This document shows, in pieces, positions 50,873 through 59,501 of a DNA stretch of 64,000 nucleotides (positions are counted from its first letter, which is position 1; every line of letters starts with the position of its first letter). Below the pieces are notes generated by a model. It saw only the letters and a list, made by a program, of their open reading frames with translations, made no database searches and was not told the origin of the DNA. The stretch comes from Sunxiuqinia sp963677175. GTDB taxonomy: Bacteria; Bacteroidota; Bacteroidia; Bacteroidales; Prolixibacteraceae. The stretch lies in NCBI GenBank assembly GCA_963677175.2, contig CAXXES010000007.1, positions 1,136,147-1,200,146 of the forward strand, given 5' to 3'. A program made the position numbers and the translations under genes.

Positions 50873-52282
50873 CTATCTCCTGACAAGTAAAACAACGTTT
50901 TCAACATGATGGGTATGCGGAAACATATCGACCGGCTGAACCTGATCCACGCGATATTTTTCATCCATCATAGCCAGGTCGCGGGCTTGCGATGCCGGGT
51001 TACAACTCACATAAACCACTTTTTGGGGGGCAACATCCAAGATGGTTTTCACCACATCTTCATCCATTCCGGCGCGCGGCGGATCCGTGATAATCACATC
51101 GGGCTTGCCATTTTCGGCGATAAACGCATCGTTCAAAACAACTTTCATATCACCGGCAAAAAAGCTGGTATTGTTTATCTGATTGATTTCAGAATTAATC
51201 TTGGCATCGTCAATCGCTTCGGGAACATATTCAATACCAACCACCTTCTTCGCTAGTGAAGCCACAAAGTTGGCAATGGTGCCGGTGCCGGTGTATAAAT
51301 CGTAAACCACCTCTTCGCCTGTCAGCCCGGCAAAGTCGCGGGCTACTTTGTACAATTCATAAGCCTGCTCCGAGTTGGTTTGATAAAAGCTTTTCGGACC
51401 AATTTTAAAACGCAGACCTTCCATTTCCTCAAAAATATGATCGGGTCCTTTGTACGAAATCACTTCCTGATCGGTGATGGTATCATTTCCTTTGCTGTTA
51501 ATGACATACATCAGCGATGTCAAGTTTGGAAACCGTTCAGTTAGCGCATTTAACAAACCTTCCCGCTTGTCAACATCTTCCTCGAAAAAAGCAACAATCA
51601 ACATTGCTTCGCCGGTTGAAGCGGTTCGAATAATCATGTTGCGCAAAAAACCTTGCTGCTTTTTGATATCAAAAAATTCCAGTTCATTCTCCAGCGCATA
51701 AGCCCGGATAAAGTTGCGGATTTCATTCGACGGATCCGGCTGCAACCAGCACTTCTCAATATCGATAATTTTGTCGAACATGCGCGGGATGTGAAAGCCC
51801 AGCGCATTCATGGTTTCCGGCTCTTCGTCCGAATTCAGTTCTTCGGAAGTCAGCCAGCGTTTATTCGAAAAGCTAAATTCAAGTTTGTTTCTGTAAAAGG
51901 TGTCTTTGGCTGAACCCAGGATCGGACTCAGTTCCGGCAATTCAATGCGCCCGAGCCGTTTCAGCTGATCGCCCACCTGCTTCTGCTTATAAAACAACTG
52001 CTTTTCGTAGGGGAGAAACTGCCACTTACATCCGCCACAAACGCCGAAGTAAGCGCAAAAAGCCGCTACCCGATCAGCCGACTCCTGATGTACACGCACC
52101 ACGCGGGCTTCCTCGTAAGTCTTTTTTTTCTTGGTTACCTGCAAATCCACCACATCTCCGGGAATGGCATGCGTGGTAAACACCACCTTTTCATTCACGC
52201 GGGCAACTGCTTTGCCTTCGGCGCCAATGTCGCTGATCGTCACTTGTTCATAAAAAGGTTTGTTCCTTCGGCTTCGTCCCAT
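50873..52282 (-). CDS. rlmD: 23S rRNA (uracil-5-)-methyltransferase, RlmD/RumA type
   Basis: 469 codons from the Met at 52282 (MGRSRRNKPFYEQVTI); a longer in-frame start at 52363 adds residues without homology to the TRAM domain. The TRAM domain covers about 1-75. The iron-sulfur cluster Cys residues are in FCAYFGVCGGCKW. The SAM-dependent core has VYDLYTGTGTIANFVA, ITDPPRAGMD and the catalytic Cys in VVYVSCNPASQARDL. It methylates uracil in 23S rRNA (U1939 in E. coli); the related RlmC and TrmA are distinguished only by homology, so the exact site is not certain. Confidence 0.92.
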   Translation of the reverse strand: MGRSRRNKPFYEQVTISDIGAEGKAVARVNEKVVFTTHAIPGDVVDLQVTKKKKTYEEARVVRVHQESADRVAAFCAYFGVCGGCKWQFLPYEKQLFYKQKQVGDQLKRLGRIELPELSPILGSAKDTFYRNKLEFSFSNKRWLTSEELNSDEEPETMNALGFHIPRMFDKIIDIEKCWLQPDPSNEIRNFIRAYALENELEFFDIKKQQGFLRNMIIRTASTGEAMLIVAFFEEDVDKREGLLNALTERFPNLTSLMYVINSKGNDTITDQEVISYKGPDHIFEEMEGLRFKIGPKSFYQTNSEQAYELYKVARDFAGLTGEEVVYDLYTGTGTIANFVASLAKKVVGIEYVPEAIDDAKINSEINQINNTSFFAGDMKVVLNDAFIAENGKPDVIITDPPRAGMDEDVVKTILDVAPQKVVYVSCNPASQARDLAMMDEKYRVDQVQPVDMFPHTHHVENVVLLVRR

Positions 52283-52469
52283 ATCAATTAAATTTGGTGC
52301 AAAAATAGGAAAATGAACGACATGCCGCAGCCCGTTCGGGCCTTTCATTTCTGAAACCAGCAAAAGCTTTTCAACAACCCGGAAGTTCCAATTTTAATCC
52401 CGAAAAATCGATCCAAATCAGCATCTTTAAGCGGAATAGAATAATCGGAGAATTTCAGCCGGATTGTTT

Positions 52470-52477
52470 TATCTTTG
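52470..52477 (+). promoter_or_regulatory. Bacteroidota -7 element for ABC-F and rlmB
   Basis: TATCTTTG matches TAnnTTTG and lies 22 bp before the ABC-F ATG. A convincing -33 element was not found. Confidence 0.55.
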
Positions 52478-52498
52478 CACTTCAATTTTTAGTTTGTT

Positions 52499-54448
52499 AT
52501 GATTTCAGTTGATCAGTTAGTCGTTAGTTTTGGTGGATTTGAGCTTTTAAAGAAAATTTCGTTTTTAATTACCCCGAAAGACCGCATCGGGTTAGCCGGA
52601 AAAAACGGAGCGGGGAAATCTACTCTTCTTAAAATTATTGCCGGACAGCAAGCGCCCAGCGAAGGTTCTGTCGTAGTTCCAAAGGATATCCGCGTGGGTT
52701 ATTTGCCGCAACACATGACCGTTGCCGACAATCATTCGGTCTTTGAAGAAACAAAAAAAGCGTTTGACGAAATTCTTCATGTCAAAAAGAAAATTGACCA
52801 CATCAATGACCAGATCTCCACGCGAGAAGATTACGAATCAGACGAATACATGGAACTGATCACCCAGGTGACTGAGATGAATGATCGGTTTCAAATGGTT
52901 GGCGGCAGTAATTTTGAAGCCGAGATTGAGCAGACACTCACCGGTCTGGGATTTAAGCGTAGTGATTTTTCGCGTGCCACTTCTGAGTTTAGCGGTGGCT
53001 GGCGCATGCGTATTGAGCTGGCCAAGATCCTGTTGAAAAAACCAGATGTCTTTTTGCTTGATGAGCCCACCAACCACTTGGACATTGAATCGATTCAATG
53101 GCTGGAAGATTTCCTGAAGGGCTATGCCGGAGCCGTGGTGCTGGTATCGCACGACCGGGCATTTTTGGATGCGGTGACCAACCGGACCATTGAAATTTCG
53201 CTGGGAAGAATTTACGATTACAAAGCCAACTATTCCCGCTACCTTGTATTGCGCCAGGAACAGCGCGAAACCCAACTTGCATCTTTTAAGAATCAGCAAA
53301 AGATGATTGAAGACACCGAGAAATTCATTGAGCGTTTCCGGTACAAAGCAAGCAAGTCGGTGCAGGTGCAGTCGCGCGCTAAAATGCTGGACAAGCTCGA
53401 TCGGATTGAAATTGACGAAGAAGATAATTCGCGCCTCAACATTCGCTTTCAGCCGCCGGAACGCTCAGGAACCATTGTAGCCGAATGTAAACACCTCACC
53501 AAAAAATATGGTGATTTGCTGGTACTCGATGATATTCACCTGATGATTGAGCGCGGTGAGAAAGTGGCTTTCGTAGGAAAGAATGGCGAAGGAAAAACCA
53601 CCTTGGCCCGAATCATTCTGAGTGAGCTGGAATACCAGGGAACGATGAAACTAGGGCACAATGTCAAGATTGGCTATTTTGCGCAGGACCAGGCTCAACG
53701 GCTGGACGAAAACCTGTCGGTACTCGAAACCATCGACCAGATTGCGGTTGGCGATGTTCGCACGAAAATTCGCGATATTCTTGGTGCCTTCATGTTTTCG
53801 GGTGAAGATGCAGACAAAAAAGTGAGAGTACTTTCGGGTGGTGAGCGCTCGCGGCTGGCTATGATCCGGCTGATGCTGGAACCGGTCAACTTTTTGGTGA
53901 TGGACGAACCCACCAACCACCTGGACATGCGTTCGAAAGAAATTCTGAAGCAAGCCTTAGCCAGCTACGAGGGAACCGTCCTTGTTGTTTCGCACGACCG
54001 TGAATTCCTGGATGGTCTGGTGAATTGTATTTACGAGTTTAAAGACCGGAAGATCAAGCAGCACCTGGGTAGCATATACGAATTCCTGAAACGCAAGAAA
54101 ATGGAATCGATGAAAGAGCTGGAAATGAAAAGCAAAACCAGCCCCGTTTCAGAAAAAAAGGGAAAACCAATTCAGGAAGAGAAAAAGCTAAGTTACGAAG
54201 AACGTAAAGAGGTTAATAAAAATATCAGCAGGCTGGAAAAGCAAATAGAACAGGCCGAACAGGAAATAACGGAGCTGGAAAACAAAATTGAAGAACTGGA
54301 TAAAAGAATGGCGAAACCCAAAGCCATAAACGATCATGCCATCTTTGAGCAATATGACCAATTGAAAGCCAAACTGGAGCAAGTTATACGCGATTGGGAG
54401 GGAAACCTGGAAGAATACGAATCATTGAAATCACAGAAAACCTGGTAA
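52499..54448 (+). CDS. ABC-F family ATPase (translation factor type)
   Basis: 649 residues with two ABC ATPase domains and no membrane part. Domain 1 (1-250): Walker A GLAGKNGAGKSTLLKI, signature EFSGGWRMRIELAK, Walker B DVFLLDEPTNHLD. A linker of about 60 residues with YKASKSVQVQSRAKMLDKLD follows. Domain 2 (about 320-540): Walker A FVGKNGEGKTTLARI, signature VLSGGERSRLAMI, Walker B NFLVMDEPTNHLD. The C-terminus (about 555-649) is a Lys/Glu-rich coiled coil like that of Uup. ABC-F proteins act on the ribosome. It shares a transcript with rlmB, which begins 1 bp after its stop. Confidence 0.95.
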   Translation: MISVDQLVVSFGGFELLKKISFLITPKDRIGLAGKNGAGKSTLLKIIAGQQAPSEGSVVVPKDIRVGYLPQHMTVADNHSVFEETKKAFDEILHVKKKIDHINDQISTREDYESDEYMELITQVTEMNDRFQMVGGSNFEAEIEQTLTGLGFKRSDFSRATSEFSGGWRMRIELAKILLKKPDVFLLDEPTNHLDIESIQWLEDFLKGYAGAVVLVSHDRAFLDAVTNRTIEISLGRIYDYKANYSRYLVLRQEQRETQLASFKNQQKMIEDTEKFIERFRYKASKSVQVQSRAKMLDKLDRIEIDEEDNSRLNIRFQPPERSGTIVAECKHLTKKYGDLLVLDDIHLMIERGEKVAFVGKNGEGKTTLARIILSELEYQGTMKLGHNVKIGYFAQDQAQRLDENLSVLETIDQIAVGDVRTKIRDILGAFMFSGEDADKKVRVLSGGERSRLAMIRLMLEPVNFLVMDEPTNHLDMRSKEILKQALASYEGTVLVVSHDREFLDGLVNCIYEFKDRKIKQHLGSIYEFLKRKKMESMKELEMKSKTSPVSEKKGKPIQEEKKLSYEERKEVNKNISRLEKQIEQAEQEITELENKIEELDKRMAKPKAINDHAIFEQYDQLKAKLEQVIRDWEGNLEEYESLKSQKTW

Positions 54449-54449
54449 T

Positions 54450-55211
54450 ATGTACAACAAGCAACAAAAAAATACCGACGACTTTATTTTCGGCATCCGC
54501 GCGGTTATTGAAGCCATCGATTCGGGAAAAGAAATTGATAAAATCTTACTTAAAAAAGGGCCGGGAGGTGATCTATTCAAGGAGTTGTTTGAAAAAATAA
54601 GGGAGCATCAAATTCCGTTTCAATATGTTCCGCAGGAAAAAATCAACCGGATTACCCGCAAAAACCACCAGGGTGTGCTGGCATTTATTTCGCCGGTTAC
54701 CTTTTATGAATTGGAAAATTTTCTGCCTTCCGTATTCGAAGCCGGCAAAAACCCGCTGATTTTAGTTTTAGACCAGGTGACCGATGTTCGTAATTTTGGA
54801 GCCATTGTACGTACAGCCGAATGTGCCGGCGTTGATGCGATCGTCATTCCTGAAAAAGGAGCCGCCCGAATCAATGCTGATGCGGTAAAAACCTCGGCCG
54901 GAGCATTGCACCTGGTGCCTGTTTGCCGTACCAAAGACCTGAAAAAAAGCATCATCTTTTTAAAAGAATCCGGATTAAGAATAACCGCTGCAACCGAAAA
55001 ATCTTCGGACAATTACACACAAGCCGACTTTACCGGCCCAACGGCCATTGTGATGGGCTCGGAAGAAAAGGGAATTGAACAACAAATTCTGAACCTGGCC
55101 GATGCACAGCTTCAAATTCCTATTCTTGGTAAAATTGAATCGTTAAATGTTTCGGTTGCCGCCGGCTTACTCGTATACGAAGCTGTCAGACAACGACTCA
55201 GTCAATCCTGA
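54450..55211 (+). CDS. rlmB: 23S rRNA 2'-O-ribose methyltransferase of the SpoU/RlmB family
   Basis: 253 residues. The N-terminal substrate-binding domain (DDFIFGIRAVIEAIDSGKEIDKILL) is followed by the SPOUT knot: LVLDQVTDVRNFGAIVRTAECAG, AVKTSAGALHLVPVCR, and TAIVMGSEEKGIEQQIL with IPILGKIESLNVSVAAG. It methylates the 2'-OH of a guanosine (G2251 in E. coli). It starts one base after the ABC-F gene's stop, so both act in ribosome function from one operon, and it overlaps the convergent Lrp-type gene by 10 bp. Confidence 0.93.
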   Translation: MYNKQQKNTDDFIFGIRAVIEAIDSGKEIDKILLKKGPGGDLFKELFEKIREHQIPFQYVPQEKINRITRKNHQGVLAFISPVTFYELENFLPSVFEAGKNPLILVLDQVTDVRNFGAIVRTAECAGVDAIVIPEKGAARINADAVKTSAGALHLVPVCRTKDLKKSIIFLKESGLRITAATEKSSDNYTQADFTGPTAIVMGSEEKGIEQQILNLADAQLQIPILGKIESLNVSVAAGLLVYEAVRQRLSQS

Positions 55212-55669
55212 ATCGGTACCTGCCGCTTAAAGGTTTCTTCGAGCGAGATAAAGGTTTCGGTACTGGATATTCCAGATATTTTTTGAACTTTTTCACTTAA
55301 TATTTCTTTTAAGTGTTCATTGTCGCGGGCATACACTTTCACGAAAATGGCATACTGTCCGGTCGTGTAGTGACACTCCACAATTTCCTGTATATCTTGC
55401 AACTGTCGGGCAACATCTTCATAATAACCACCTTTTTCAAGGAAAACACCCACATAAGTACAGGTTTTAAAGTCTACTTTCCGGGGATCAATGTGATACC
55501 CCGAGCCAGTAATAACTTTCATATCAATCATTCGGTTCACGCGTTGATGAACGGCAGCTCGTGAAATCCCGACTTCAGCAGCAACGTCTTTAAACGGGAT
55601 TCGGGCATTGTTTGTGATAATGTCCAGAATGTGCAAATCTGTCTGGTCCAAGTTGTTTCGTAGTGTCAT
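55202..55669 (-). CDS. Lrp/AsnC-family transcriptional regulator
   Basis: 155 residues. The N-terminal winged HTH is LDQTDLHILDIITNNARIPF, then VAAEVGISRAAVHQRVNRM. The C-terminal RAM domain (about 70-150) has TYVGVFLEKGGYYEDV and CHYTTGQYAIFVKVYARD. Such regulators respond to amino acids or other small metabolites. It is divergent from the ammonium transporter gene across a 340-bp gap that holds an inverted repeat (55754) and the amt promoter, so control of amt is plausible. Confidence 0.93.
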   Translation of the reverse strand: MTLRNNLDQTDLHILDIITNNARIPFKDVAAEVGISRAAVHQRVNRMIDMKVITGSGYHIDPRKVDFKTCTYVGVFLEKGGYYEDVARQLQDIQEIVECHYTTGQYAIFVKVYARDNEHLKEILSEKVQKISGISSTETFISLEETFKRQVPIQD

Positions 55670-55753
55670 AATTAGTCTTCAGCCTTGAATTATTGCGTGT
55701 AAAAGTACACAATTTTAAACAGATAGTTTAATTTTCAGTCTCAAATCTTGCAT

Positions 55754-55767
55754 TGTGAGAAATCACA
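55754..55767. promoter_or_regulatory. Inverted repeat TGTGA-N4-TCACA between Lrp-type gene and amt
   Basis: TGTGAGAAATCACA is a perfect 5-bp inverted repeat with a 4-bp centre, of the size bound by Lrp- or CRP-type dimers. It lies 85 bp before the Lrp-type gene. No other element besides the amt promoter was seen in 55670-56009. Confidence 0.35.
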
Positions 55768-55891
55768 CCTATTTCAACAAACCAAACCAAAATTCTCAAG
55801 AACAAACAATTAACTTCTTCACACTCCTTCTAAGCATCAAAAGCAAGTGCAATGTAACCCATCAACATTTTGTCATTTTGAAATTCCAATT

Positions 55892-55920
55892 TTTGATTTT
55901 ATTTTAATTTGCTATTTTTG
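55892..55920 (+). promoter_or_regulatory. Bacteroidota promoter for amt
   Basis: TTTG at 55892-55895 and TATTTTTG at 55913-55920 with 17 bp between fit the -33/-7 form. The leader to the ATG is about 85 bp. Confidence 0.6.
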
Positions 55921-56009
55921 CCGCCAATTAAATATCAAATCGATAAAGGCTGAAACTATTTCGTTTGACTTCACATTATAATTGTAGGTAACCTAAATAT
56001 TTTGACATC

Positions 56010-57344
56010 ATGAAAAATCGTAAACTCAGTTGGCTTTTTATTCTCTTGTTATTAATTCTTGCAGCCGTGGTCGGGGTATTTTTCCCAAGCGGATTCGGAG
56101 GCTTAGATGATCCTAACATTGATTCAGGCGATTCAGCCTGGATGTTGACGGCAACTGCCTTGGTTTTATTAATGACTCCCGGACTTGCTTTCTTCTACGG
56201 AGGCATGATCCAGTCTCGAAATATCCTGTCGACCATGTTGCAAAGTTACATCGCCATGGGCCTGATCAGTGTGGTATGGGTGATTCTTGGCTTCAGCCTT
56301 GCTTTTGGCGACAGCATTGGTCCCGACGGATTTGGATTGGTTGGAAACCCCTTGACTTTCTTCATGTTTAGAGGTGTAAGCGGCGCAACACATCCTGACC
56401 TGGCCCCAACCTTTCCATTGGCCCTATTCGCCATGTTTCAATTAAAATTTGCCATTATTACACCGGCTTTAATTACCGGATCATTTGCCGGCCGGGTTCG
56501 TTTCCGGGCATACATGCTTTTCATGGTCTTATTTTCCTTATTCATTTATGCTCCGCTGGCCCACTGGACCTGGCATCCAAACGGATTCCTGAGAAACTGG
56601 GGAGTACTCGACTTTGCCGGTGGAACGGTAGTTCACATGTCGGCTGGTTTTGCAGCGCTGGCTGGAGCGTTGTTTTTGGGTAAACGCAAAGATTTTGGCA
56701 AGGAATTCAGGCCTGCCAACATTCCATTTGTCTTGTTAGGTGCGGGAATGTTATGGTTTGGCTGGTTTGGATTTAATGCCGGTTCGGCTCTGGGAGCCAA
56801 TTCAACGGCTGCCCTGGCCCTGATGAACACCAACACCGCCTCGGCAGCAGCCATGCTTGCTTATTTATTTTACGACATGGCCAAAGGGAAAAAACCAACC
56901 GGCATGGGAGCGTCCATTGGGTTGGTTGTAGGCTTAGTAGCCATCACGCCGGCTGCTGGTTTTGTGAATGTGGGCGCCAGTATTTTTATTGGTGTTGTTG
57001 CCGCTTTGATCAGTAACTACGCCATTGAACTTCGCTCCAAAACACGACTGGACGACACGCTTGATGTGTTTCCGGCCCACGGCATGGGCGGTATTGTTGG
57101 CATGTTGCTCACCGCCGTTTTTGCACAAGAAGTTGGCTTGATCTATGGAGAAACAACCACTTTCCTTTATCATTTACTGGCTTTGGTCATTGTTGGAATC
57201 TTCACGTTTGGCGGCTCTTACCTCTTGTACAAGGTTACTGACATGATTGTCCCTTTGCGGGTGTCGGCCCAGTCAGAAAAAATTGGTCTGGACCTGAGCC
57301 AACACAACGAATCGTACGATTTTGAATATAAAAGCGAAAAATAG
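56010..57344 (+). CDS. amt: Ammonium transporter of the Amt/MEP/Rh family
   Basis: 444 residues with about eleven membrane helices and a signal-like first segment. Motifs are ALVLLMTPGLAFFYGGM near the N-terminus, FGPF-like region FAGRVRFRAYMLF, LDFAGGTVVHMSAGFAALAGA with the pore-lining His, GAGMLWFGWFGFNAGS, and DVFPAHGMGGIVGMLLTAVF with the second His. It conducts ammonium across the inner membrane. No glnK/glnB follows, unlike in many bacteria, where the PII gene is adjacent. It ends at a strong terminator. Confidence 0.96.
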   Translation: MKNRKLSWLFILLLLILAAVVGVFFPSGFGGLDDPNIDSGDSAWMLTATALVLLMTPGLAFFYGGMIQSRNILSTMLQSYIAMGLISVVWVILGFSLAFGDSIGPDGFGLVGNPLTFFMFRGVSGATHPDLAPTFPLALFAMFQLKFAIITPALITGSFAGRVRFRAYMLFMVLFSLFIYAPLAHWTWHPNGFLRNWGVLDFAGGTVVHMSAGFAALAGALFLGKRKDFGKEFRPANIPFVLLGAGMLWFGWFGFNAGSALGANSTAALALMNTNTASAAAMLAYLFYDMAKGKKPTGMGASIGLVVGLVAITPAAGFVNVGASIFIGVVAALISNYAIELRSKTRLDDTLDVFPAHGMGGIVGMLLTAVFAQEVGLIYGETTTFLYHLLALVIVGIFTFGGSYLLYKVTDMIVPLRVSAQSEKIGLDLSQHNESYDFEYKSEK

Positions 57345-57372
57345 CTTGAACGAACCATCTTTTATATACTAA

Positions 57373-57400
57373 AAAACTCCCCGGAATCCGGGGAGTTTTC
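57373..57400 (+). terminator. Terminator of amt
   Basis: AAAACTCCCCGG and CCGGGGAGTTTT form a perfect stem with an AAT loop, followed by a T-rich stretch; 29 bp after the stop. Confidence 0.9.
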
Positions 57401-57498
57401 TTTAAGCATCTGCACAGGATGATGAAACGTAAATCAGAAATCGGAAAAATGATTATCCGCTTACACATCTACTTGTCCTGTCGTGGCTATCAATTATT

Positions 57499-57583
57499 GT
57501 CATTCATAGTCATTTTATTGTCATTGATCGTCTCAAAACAACTTAATGACCGCCTAATGACAATTGAATGACTTTTTAATGAC
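57499..57583. repeat. Phased GTCATT/AATGAC box array (array 4)
   Basis: GTCATT-type boxes begin at 57499, 57509, 57520 and (as GTCTCA) 57530; AATGAC boxes begin at 57545, 57556, 57567 and 57578. The steps are 10, 11, 10 and then 11, 11, 11 bp, so boxes lie on one face of the helix, and the right half is the inverse complement of the left. It lies in the convergent gap between amt and the dehydrogenase gene (57345-57703), which holds nothing else apart from the amt terminator. Confidence 0.75.
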
Positions 57584-57703
57584 ATTAGGTAATCTCGCGT
57601 ATATCCATATCGTGAATCTCGGTTGATCATTTTTGTATCGCATAATTAAAACTCGTTACGATTTGAAACTTGAGGATCAATAACTCGAAGACTTTGTACT
57701 ACG

Positions 57704-59116
57704 CTACGGCACCGGAATCAGCCTTACTATTTTGCCTGGATTTTCAATGGCCACATACACAAAACCATCCGGACTCATTTCAACATTACGCACCCTTCCA
57801 ATTCCTTCCAGAAGTTTTTCCTGATGAGTGACGGTATTTCCATCTAAAACAACCCGTTCAACATACATAAAACGGAGAGAACCAACCAAAATATTATTCT
57901 TCCAATTCTCGTAGCGGTCACCTTTCACAAAAGTGGCTCCGCAAGGCGCGATGGAAGGATCCCAATAAATAATGGGTTGTTCCATGCCTTCTTTTTCGGT
58001 GATATCGGTGAAGCTTGTTCCATCGTAATTAATACCATATGAAATAACCGGCCAGCCATAGTTTAATCCCGGCTTGATCAGGTTCAGCTCATCGCCACCA
58101 CGCGGACCATGCTCTGTTTCCCAAATTGCGCCTGTTTCGGGGTGCATGGCGGTTCCCTGTGGATTGCGGTGTCCATAGGAATAGATGCTGGGCTGGGCAT
58201 TCGGTGTATCGACAAACGGATTATCTTCGGGTATTGAGCCATCATCATAAATCCGGTGAATTTTACCCGAGAGGTTAGTCAATGTCTGCGGATTAACATC
58301 GCGGTTTCCGCGATCGCCGATTCCAAAGAAAAGGTAACCGTCCCTATCGAATTCAAGTTTGCAACCCCAGTGTTGTCCACGATTCGAATCAGGAAAACCG
58401 TTGAAAATGACTTCCTGATCCACCAGTTGATTGCCATGGAGCCGGGCACGCATAACATTGGTGCAACCTTCATTCTTATTATCATCGGCATAACCGGAGT
58501 ACGACAAATACAGCCAGCCATTTTCTTCGTAGTTCGGGTGCAATTCCAAATCCATGAGGCCCCCCTGCCCTTTCACCATAATTTCGGGCAAGCCGGTAAT
58601 TTCCTGCAATTCATAATTGGTAAAGCGGTACAATTTAGCTGAACGTTCTGCGATTAGCAGGTCGCCATTGGGCAGAAATTCCAATCCCCAGGGAACATCC
58701 AAGCCAGAAACCACTGTGTCGACAATAAACTTCTGCTCTTCCGACTCGACCACCTGGTTTCCTGAAAGCGCTGGTTGCAGGGACTCTTTATCTTCAGGCA
58801 CCCCTTTCTTTACATACTCGGCCAAAGCTGAAATCTCGTCTTCCGAAAAAGTAGCTTCGAAACCGGGCATGCCCATTTCTTCCTGCCCAAACGTAATGCT
58901 ATGAATGATGGCTGCATTGTCTTCACCATACATCCACTCTTTGTCTTCAAATTTTTCGAGATTGTTGCCATGACATCCGGCACAATAGCTCTGGTAATTT
59001 TCGGCTGCCTGTTGTATAACCTGGTCATTGTGCTGCCCGTTACCTGTTGAACAACTTCCGAGTACGAAAAGCGACACAATCAACGCAACCAACTGATTCA
59101 TTAAGTTTTGATTCAT
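57704..59116 (-). CDS. PQQ-dependent sugar dehydrogenase (Asd/YliI type) with N-terminal cytochrome c domain, lipoprotein
   Basis: 470 residues. The signal ends at lipobox VLGSC. Residues about 35-110 are a c-type cytochrome with haem motif SYCAGCHGNN and a distal Met in GMPGFEATF. Residues about 125-470 are the six-bladed soluble aldose-sugar-dehydrogenase propeller (GLDVPWGLEFLPNGDLLI, SNRGQHWGCKLEFD, GHRNPQGTAMHPETG, WETEHGPRGGDELNL, YGWPVISYGINYDG). Electrons from the oxidised sugar could pass directly to the fused haem. A PQQ pathway is not in the window. It is intact, unlike the genes to its right. Confidence 0.9.
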   Translation of the reverse strand: MNQNLMNQLVALIVSLFVLGSCSTGNGQHNDQVIQQAAENYQSYCAGCHGNNLEKFEDKEWMYGEDNAAIIHSITFGQEEMGMPGFEATFSEDEISALAEYVKKGVPEDKESLQPALSGNQVVESEEQKFIVDTVVSGLDVPWGLEFLPNGDLLIAERSAKLYRFTNYELQEITGLPEIMVKGQGGLMDLELHPNYEENGWLYLSYSGYADDNKNEGCTNVMRARLHGNQLVDQEVIFNGFPDSNRGQHWGCKLEFDRDGYLFFGIGDRGNRDVNPQTLTNLSGKIHRIYDDGSIPEDNPFVDTPNAQPSIYSYGHRNPQGTAMHPETGAIWETEHGPRGGDELNLIKPGLNYGWPVISYGINYDGTSFTDITEKEGMEQPIIYWDPSIAPCGATFVKGDRYENWKNNILVGSLRFMYVERVVLDGNTVTHQEKLLEGIGRVRNVEMSPDGFVYVAIENPGKIVRLIPVP

Positions 59117-59299
59117 TTCATTTTAGCTTTAGACTATTTTTCAACCAAACAAAAGCGAGAATGAAAAGTTAAGGCTTTTTTGTTAATAAAGTCAAATCAA
59201 TTGACAGAAAAAAGGGAACGGAGGGTTGACTGAGATTTTCGATCATCCACGATCTCATTCAACCGATCTATCAAAAAACGGTTAATGTTCTTTCGAAAA

Positions 59300-59488
59300 C
59301 CGTTTCCGCATCGTGCCATACGAGGCGCAAACTTTATCGGGTAAGGCGCAAGTGCTGTCGGGCGAGGCGCAAACTCCGTCGGACAAGGCGCAAGTGTTGT
59401 CGGGCGAGGCGCAAACGCTGTCGGGCAAGGCGCAAGTGTTGTCGGACGACTTCCGAACGCTGTCGGACGGCTAGCAAGCGCTTTTAGT
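59300..59488 (+). repeat. 21-bp degenerate tandem array, 8 to 9 units (array 3)
   Basis: From 59321, units of exactly 21 bp alternate between a CGAGGCGCAAAC start and a CAAGGCGCAAGT start, each ending in TGTCGGG or TGTCGGA; a diverged unit begins at 59300 and the last two (59447, 59468) are also diverged. One frame is open through the array and reads heptapeptides of the EAQTLSG/KAQVLSG type, ending at TAG, but there is a TAA upstream and no start codon in frame. It fills half of the gap 59117-59501 between the dehydrogenase and the lactonase; the other half shows nothing. Confidence 0.85.
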
Positions 59489-59501
59489 CAAGGGATTAGA
59501 G

